Shown: positions 61,967-64,000 of the stretch, piece by piece
How the letters are laid out: every line of letters starts with the position of its first letter
Position numbering within the stretch: the stretch's first letter is position 1
Source: Bacillota bacterium
Lineage (GTDB): Bacteria > Bacillota > Clostridia > Lachnospirales > Lachnospiraceae
Assembly (NCBI GenBank): GCA_023436065.1
Contig: JAEZKU010000056.1
Coordinates: 4,306 to 68,305, forward strand
Length of the DNA stretch: 64,000 nt
Direction: 5' to 3'
The notes under the pieces: generated by a model
Told to the model about the DNA's origin: nothing
Seen by the model: the letters and a program-made list of their open reading frames with translations, nothing else
Databases searched by the model: none
Translations under genes and position numbers: made by a program

Positions 61967-63010
61967 TTGAAGCTTTATCATTTTGCATTAATATTTCTGC
62001 TCTTCTTCTTGGCAGCAGTGCTAAAGACTGATGTTCTAATCGGTAACCTGAAAGGAGTAATGAATGAAAAAGCTCAGCTACAGAGTAGTCTTGATTCCGC
62101 AGCATCAGATGCAGTAAAGTTTTTGGTTTCCTCCGGCAGTTTCGGAACGAATACAATCGATAAGGAGGGCGTAGTATCAACCTTCTTCAATTCCTTCTAC
62201 TCTGCTATGGGTATTATGGAAGACGAAGCTATCCAGTCGACTGTTGAAGCTTATATTCCGGTAATCCTTCTATGTGATGTGGATGGATATTATATATATT
62301 ATTATGATGAATTTCAGGATGAGAATGGTAAGTGGTGCACCGAGAGAAGATGGTCTGAGAAGATGCCTTATTATTATGAAGATCAATACTTCAAATATCG
62401 ACTGACGCTTTCAGATCATATCATCATCAATGATGTTCATAATTTACTTGGAGATGAGCTTTCAATAGAAGAGATAGATTACCATGAATTCAGAAACAGT
62501 GATAGCTATAGAGATTTTAGAAGTCAGTATCAGGATTGCTTCTTACTTCTTGACGAAACGTATGAGCTTACTAAGAAGGGGGCTATCATCAACCAATTGG
62601 AGAATGTCCTGTCATACTATACGAACAAACATAACATGATTGCCAGACATAATGGAATTACTTATAATTTTACCTTCCCATCCGGTCAGACAAAGGAGTG
62701 GGCCCAATACATGGACGATGTCAATCTGGTTGTGGTCTTTCAGGGGTATCCGTATGGTTGGGATAAAAATTATACGTTTAACAAGGTGTCCAGTGCAAGT
62801 GCCAATATTATCAAAAAGACGCTGTATTATATCGAGCAGAAGAGCTGGTATCTCCTTGCACACAAAGCGGATTGCCCAGTATTAGCGAATAATAGCAACA
62901 TACTTGATGATACCTATGACAGTCTGGAGGAGTGTGCAAAAATAGGGGCTTATTGTGATGAGTGTATCGATCATGGAGCAAGAGCTCCGGAAATAAAGAA
63001 ATGGTACTAA
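61967..63010 (+). CDS. Exported 347-residue protein with an N-terminal TM anchor
   Basis: The gene starts at TTG behind AAGGAGG (six-base spacing). 'YHFALIFLLFFLAAVLKTDV' is the membrane anchor, followed by a helical 'LQSSLDSAASDAVKFLVSSG' like a TadE-type connector, and then a Tyr/Asp-rich globular domain. The family is unknown. The last residues hold six Cys or His positions ('ECAKIGAYCDECIDHGARAP') that may bind metal or form disulfides. It lies in the middle of the pilin-like block. Confidence 0.6.
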   Translation: MKLYHFALIFLLFFLAAVLKTDVLIGNLKGVMNEKAQLQSSLDSAASDAVKFLVSSGSFGTNTIDKEGVVSTFFNSFYSAMGIMEDEAIQSTVEAYIPVILLCDVDGYYIYYYDEFQDENGKWCTERRWSEKMPYYYEDQYFKYRLTLSDHIIINDVHNLLGDELSIEEIDYHEFRNSDSYRDFRSQYQDCFLLLDETYELTKKGAIINQLENVLSYYTNKHNMIARHNGITYNFTFPSGQTKEWAQYMDDVNLVVVFQGYPYGWDKNYTFNKVSSASANIIKKTLYYIEQKSWYLLAHKADCPVLANNSNILDDTYDSLEECAKIGAYCDECIDHGARAPEIKKWY

Positions 63011-63077
63011 TATTTTCCTATGTTATGAAAGGTGAAGGAAAGGATAAAGGCAGTTTCATTAGGCCAATTAATTACTT

Positions 63078-63920
63078 ATGGATTTTCCGGGAAGAGTATT
63101 AGCAGCAATGATAGCTATTATACTGATTACAATATTTCCACTACAGTATCTGGCTCAAATTTTTAACGAGAATACAGATACCTGTATTGATGACGGCACG
63201 AGACAGCTTGTGGATGACATCAGAGATAAGGGATATCTGGACAAGCCAATGTATGAGGAATTTATGGAGAAACTAGACAAGACAGGAGAGCTATATGATA
63301 TAGAGATTGCAGATATTCATCCGATCTCAGGGCAGATAGCAGGTCTGGAATCATATAATGCAGAACATGTAGATGCAAATCAGGGCAGCTTCATAACTAC
63401 AAGCAAACCATTAGCTGCAAAGAAGTTGTTCACGCCAGGACCAACCGATGCTGCTGATAGTGCTTTCCATACTTTCTCTCTGGCCACCCATGACCATACT
63501 GATACTTGCTATGTAGGACATCGACATACAAGCGGTTGTAATGGTTATGTAGGGAATAGAGATGTACCGGTACTTGCATACATGAATAAGAGCTTTAGTT
63601 CAGCCTATAAAACAACTGCGATTAGTATAACAATCATGTGTAGACGTTGCTATAAAGTGATTTTAACCATAAATATGAGTGATAACGAAGACAATAGTAA
63701 AGATACTGTTACCAGCAGTTCTCAAGGATTTGTAAATAACAAAGCAACCTCTGTACAGTTATATCATTACCGCAGCAATCAGGTTAATTTGGATTCTATC
63801 ATGCAAAAAATATATACTATGTATGACGCTTTACTACCATACTGTACATACACAGATTCAGGCGGGATAAAGTGGGAGCATCCCAAAGTTTGTGTAAACC
63901 TTCAAACTGATGTAAAATAA
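63078..63920 (+). CDS. Exported protein with HxH-x3-C / HxH-x3-C motif
   Basis: The 280-residue protein has an N-terminal TM helix ('VLAAMIAIILITIFPLQYLA'), an extracytoplasmic helical region and a motif at 138-154: H138, H140, C144, H148, H150 and C154 ('HDHTDTCYVGHRHTSGC'). Similar HTHxxxCY units occur in clostridial surface proteins. Metal binding is plausible but unproven. No strong SD was found just before the ATG at 63078. It is followed within 30 bases by another gene. Confidence 0.6.
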   Translation: MDFPGRVLAAMIAIILITIFPLQYLAQIFNENTDTCIDDGTRQLVDDIRDKGYLDKPMYEEFMEKLDKTGELYDIEIADIHPISGQIAGLESYNAEHVDANQGSFITTSKPLAAKKLFTPGPTDAADSAFHTFSLATHDHTDTCYVGHRHTSGCNGYVGNRDVPVLAYMNKSFSSAYKTTAISITIMCRRCYKVILTINMSDNEDNSKDTVTSSSQGFVNNKATSVQLYHYRSNQVNLDSIMQKIYTMYDALLPYCTYTDSGGIKWEHPKVCVNLQTDVK

Positions 63921-63947
63921 AATTACTCAGTTTGGAGGTTTTATTTT

Positions 63948-64000
63948 ATGGCAAAGAGAAGAAGGGACGAATCTCCCGAAAGACAGGCACTACGTGAAAT
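63948..64000 (+). CDS. Start of the next operon gene (3' end outside window)
   Basis: An ATG at 63948 behind GGAGG opens a frame reading 'MAKRRRDESPERQALRE', which runs off the end. The basic start does not identify a family. Spacing suggests the Tad-like operon continues beyond 64000. Confidence 0.55.
   Translation, partial: MAKRRRDESPERQALRE

Noticed and set aside
61911..62180. An 89-codon minus-strand frame overlapping the start of the 61967 gene
   Set aside because: It opposes an operon with strong SD sites and has no supporting features.

Overview
The window looks like chromosomal DNA of a low-GC, endospore-former-type Firmicute, most likely class Clostridia and plausibly Lachnospiraceae. 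The evidence is its base composition, strong AGGAGG ribosome binding sites, GTG/TTG starts, a T-box and a lysine riboswitch, a clostridial-type activase/dehydratase giant protein, and an Lsa/CplR-like ABC-F protein. No tRNA, rRNA, CRISPR array, insertion sequence or transposase was seen.

Layout. 1-2.6 kb: tail of a family 2 glycosyltransferase, then ilvN-ilvC (branched-chain amino acid synthesis) behind a consensus promoter with a terminator in its leader. 2.6-9.6 kb: a four-gene carbohydrate operon (TetR regulator, GH2 enzyme, GPH symporter, GH36 alpha-galactosidase) whose promoter overlaps a perfect 42-bp palindrome. 9.6-12.2 kb: structured leader and attenuator in front of an ABC-F ribosome protection gene, then two small genes. 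12.5-20.5 kb: a 1415-residue acyl-CoA dehydratase activase-type protein and a heterodimeric ABC exporter. 20.6-23.7 kb: a hairpin repeat, an Old-Yellow-Enzyme-type oxidoreductase, an MFS transporter and a C_GCAxxG_C_C protein. 23.8-29.8 kb: T-box-controlled tyrS facing a BFD-like protein and an aroF-tyrA-aroA operon, so tyrosine charging and tyrosine synthesis lie back to back. 30-34.6 kb: EF-G-like GTPase, NCS2 purine permease and a small lipoprotein. 34.7-39.3 kb (minus strand): trkA-trkH potassium uptake and a uracil/xanthine permease. 39.4-39.8 kb: a repeat-dense intergenic region. 40-47.4 kb: DUF4153-type membrane protein and a sulfur-transfer/PLP cluster (rhodanese-TtcA fusion, LysR, LarE, two Cys/Met PLP enzymes). 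47.5-50.7 kb: a lysine riboswitch driving an amino-acid ABC importer. 50.8-52.3 kb: a chemoreceptor. 52.4-52.7 kb: a previously unannotated type I toxin-antitoxin candidate. 52.9-64 kb: a large AT-rich operon encoding a divergent Tad/Flp-type pilus or secretion machine.

The two most interesting regions are (1) the Tad-like operon, with three MinD/ParA-like proteins that have lost the P-loop lysine, a CpaB-like SAF protein, one secretion ATPase, a single protein apparently fusing TadB and TadC, and a series of small one-TM extracytoplasmic proteins; and (2) the convergent 27-codon membrane toxin/antisense RNA pair just upstream, whose two promoters are inverted copies of each other. Several 5' leaders (ABC-F, aro operon, NCS2 permease) look structured but match no RNA family I can name. 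Everything here comes from reading the sequence; no database search or folding program was run.
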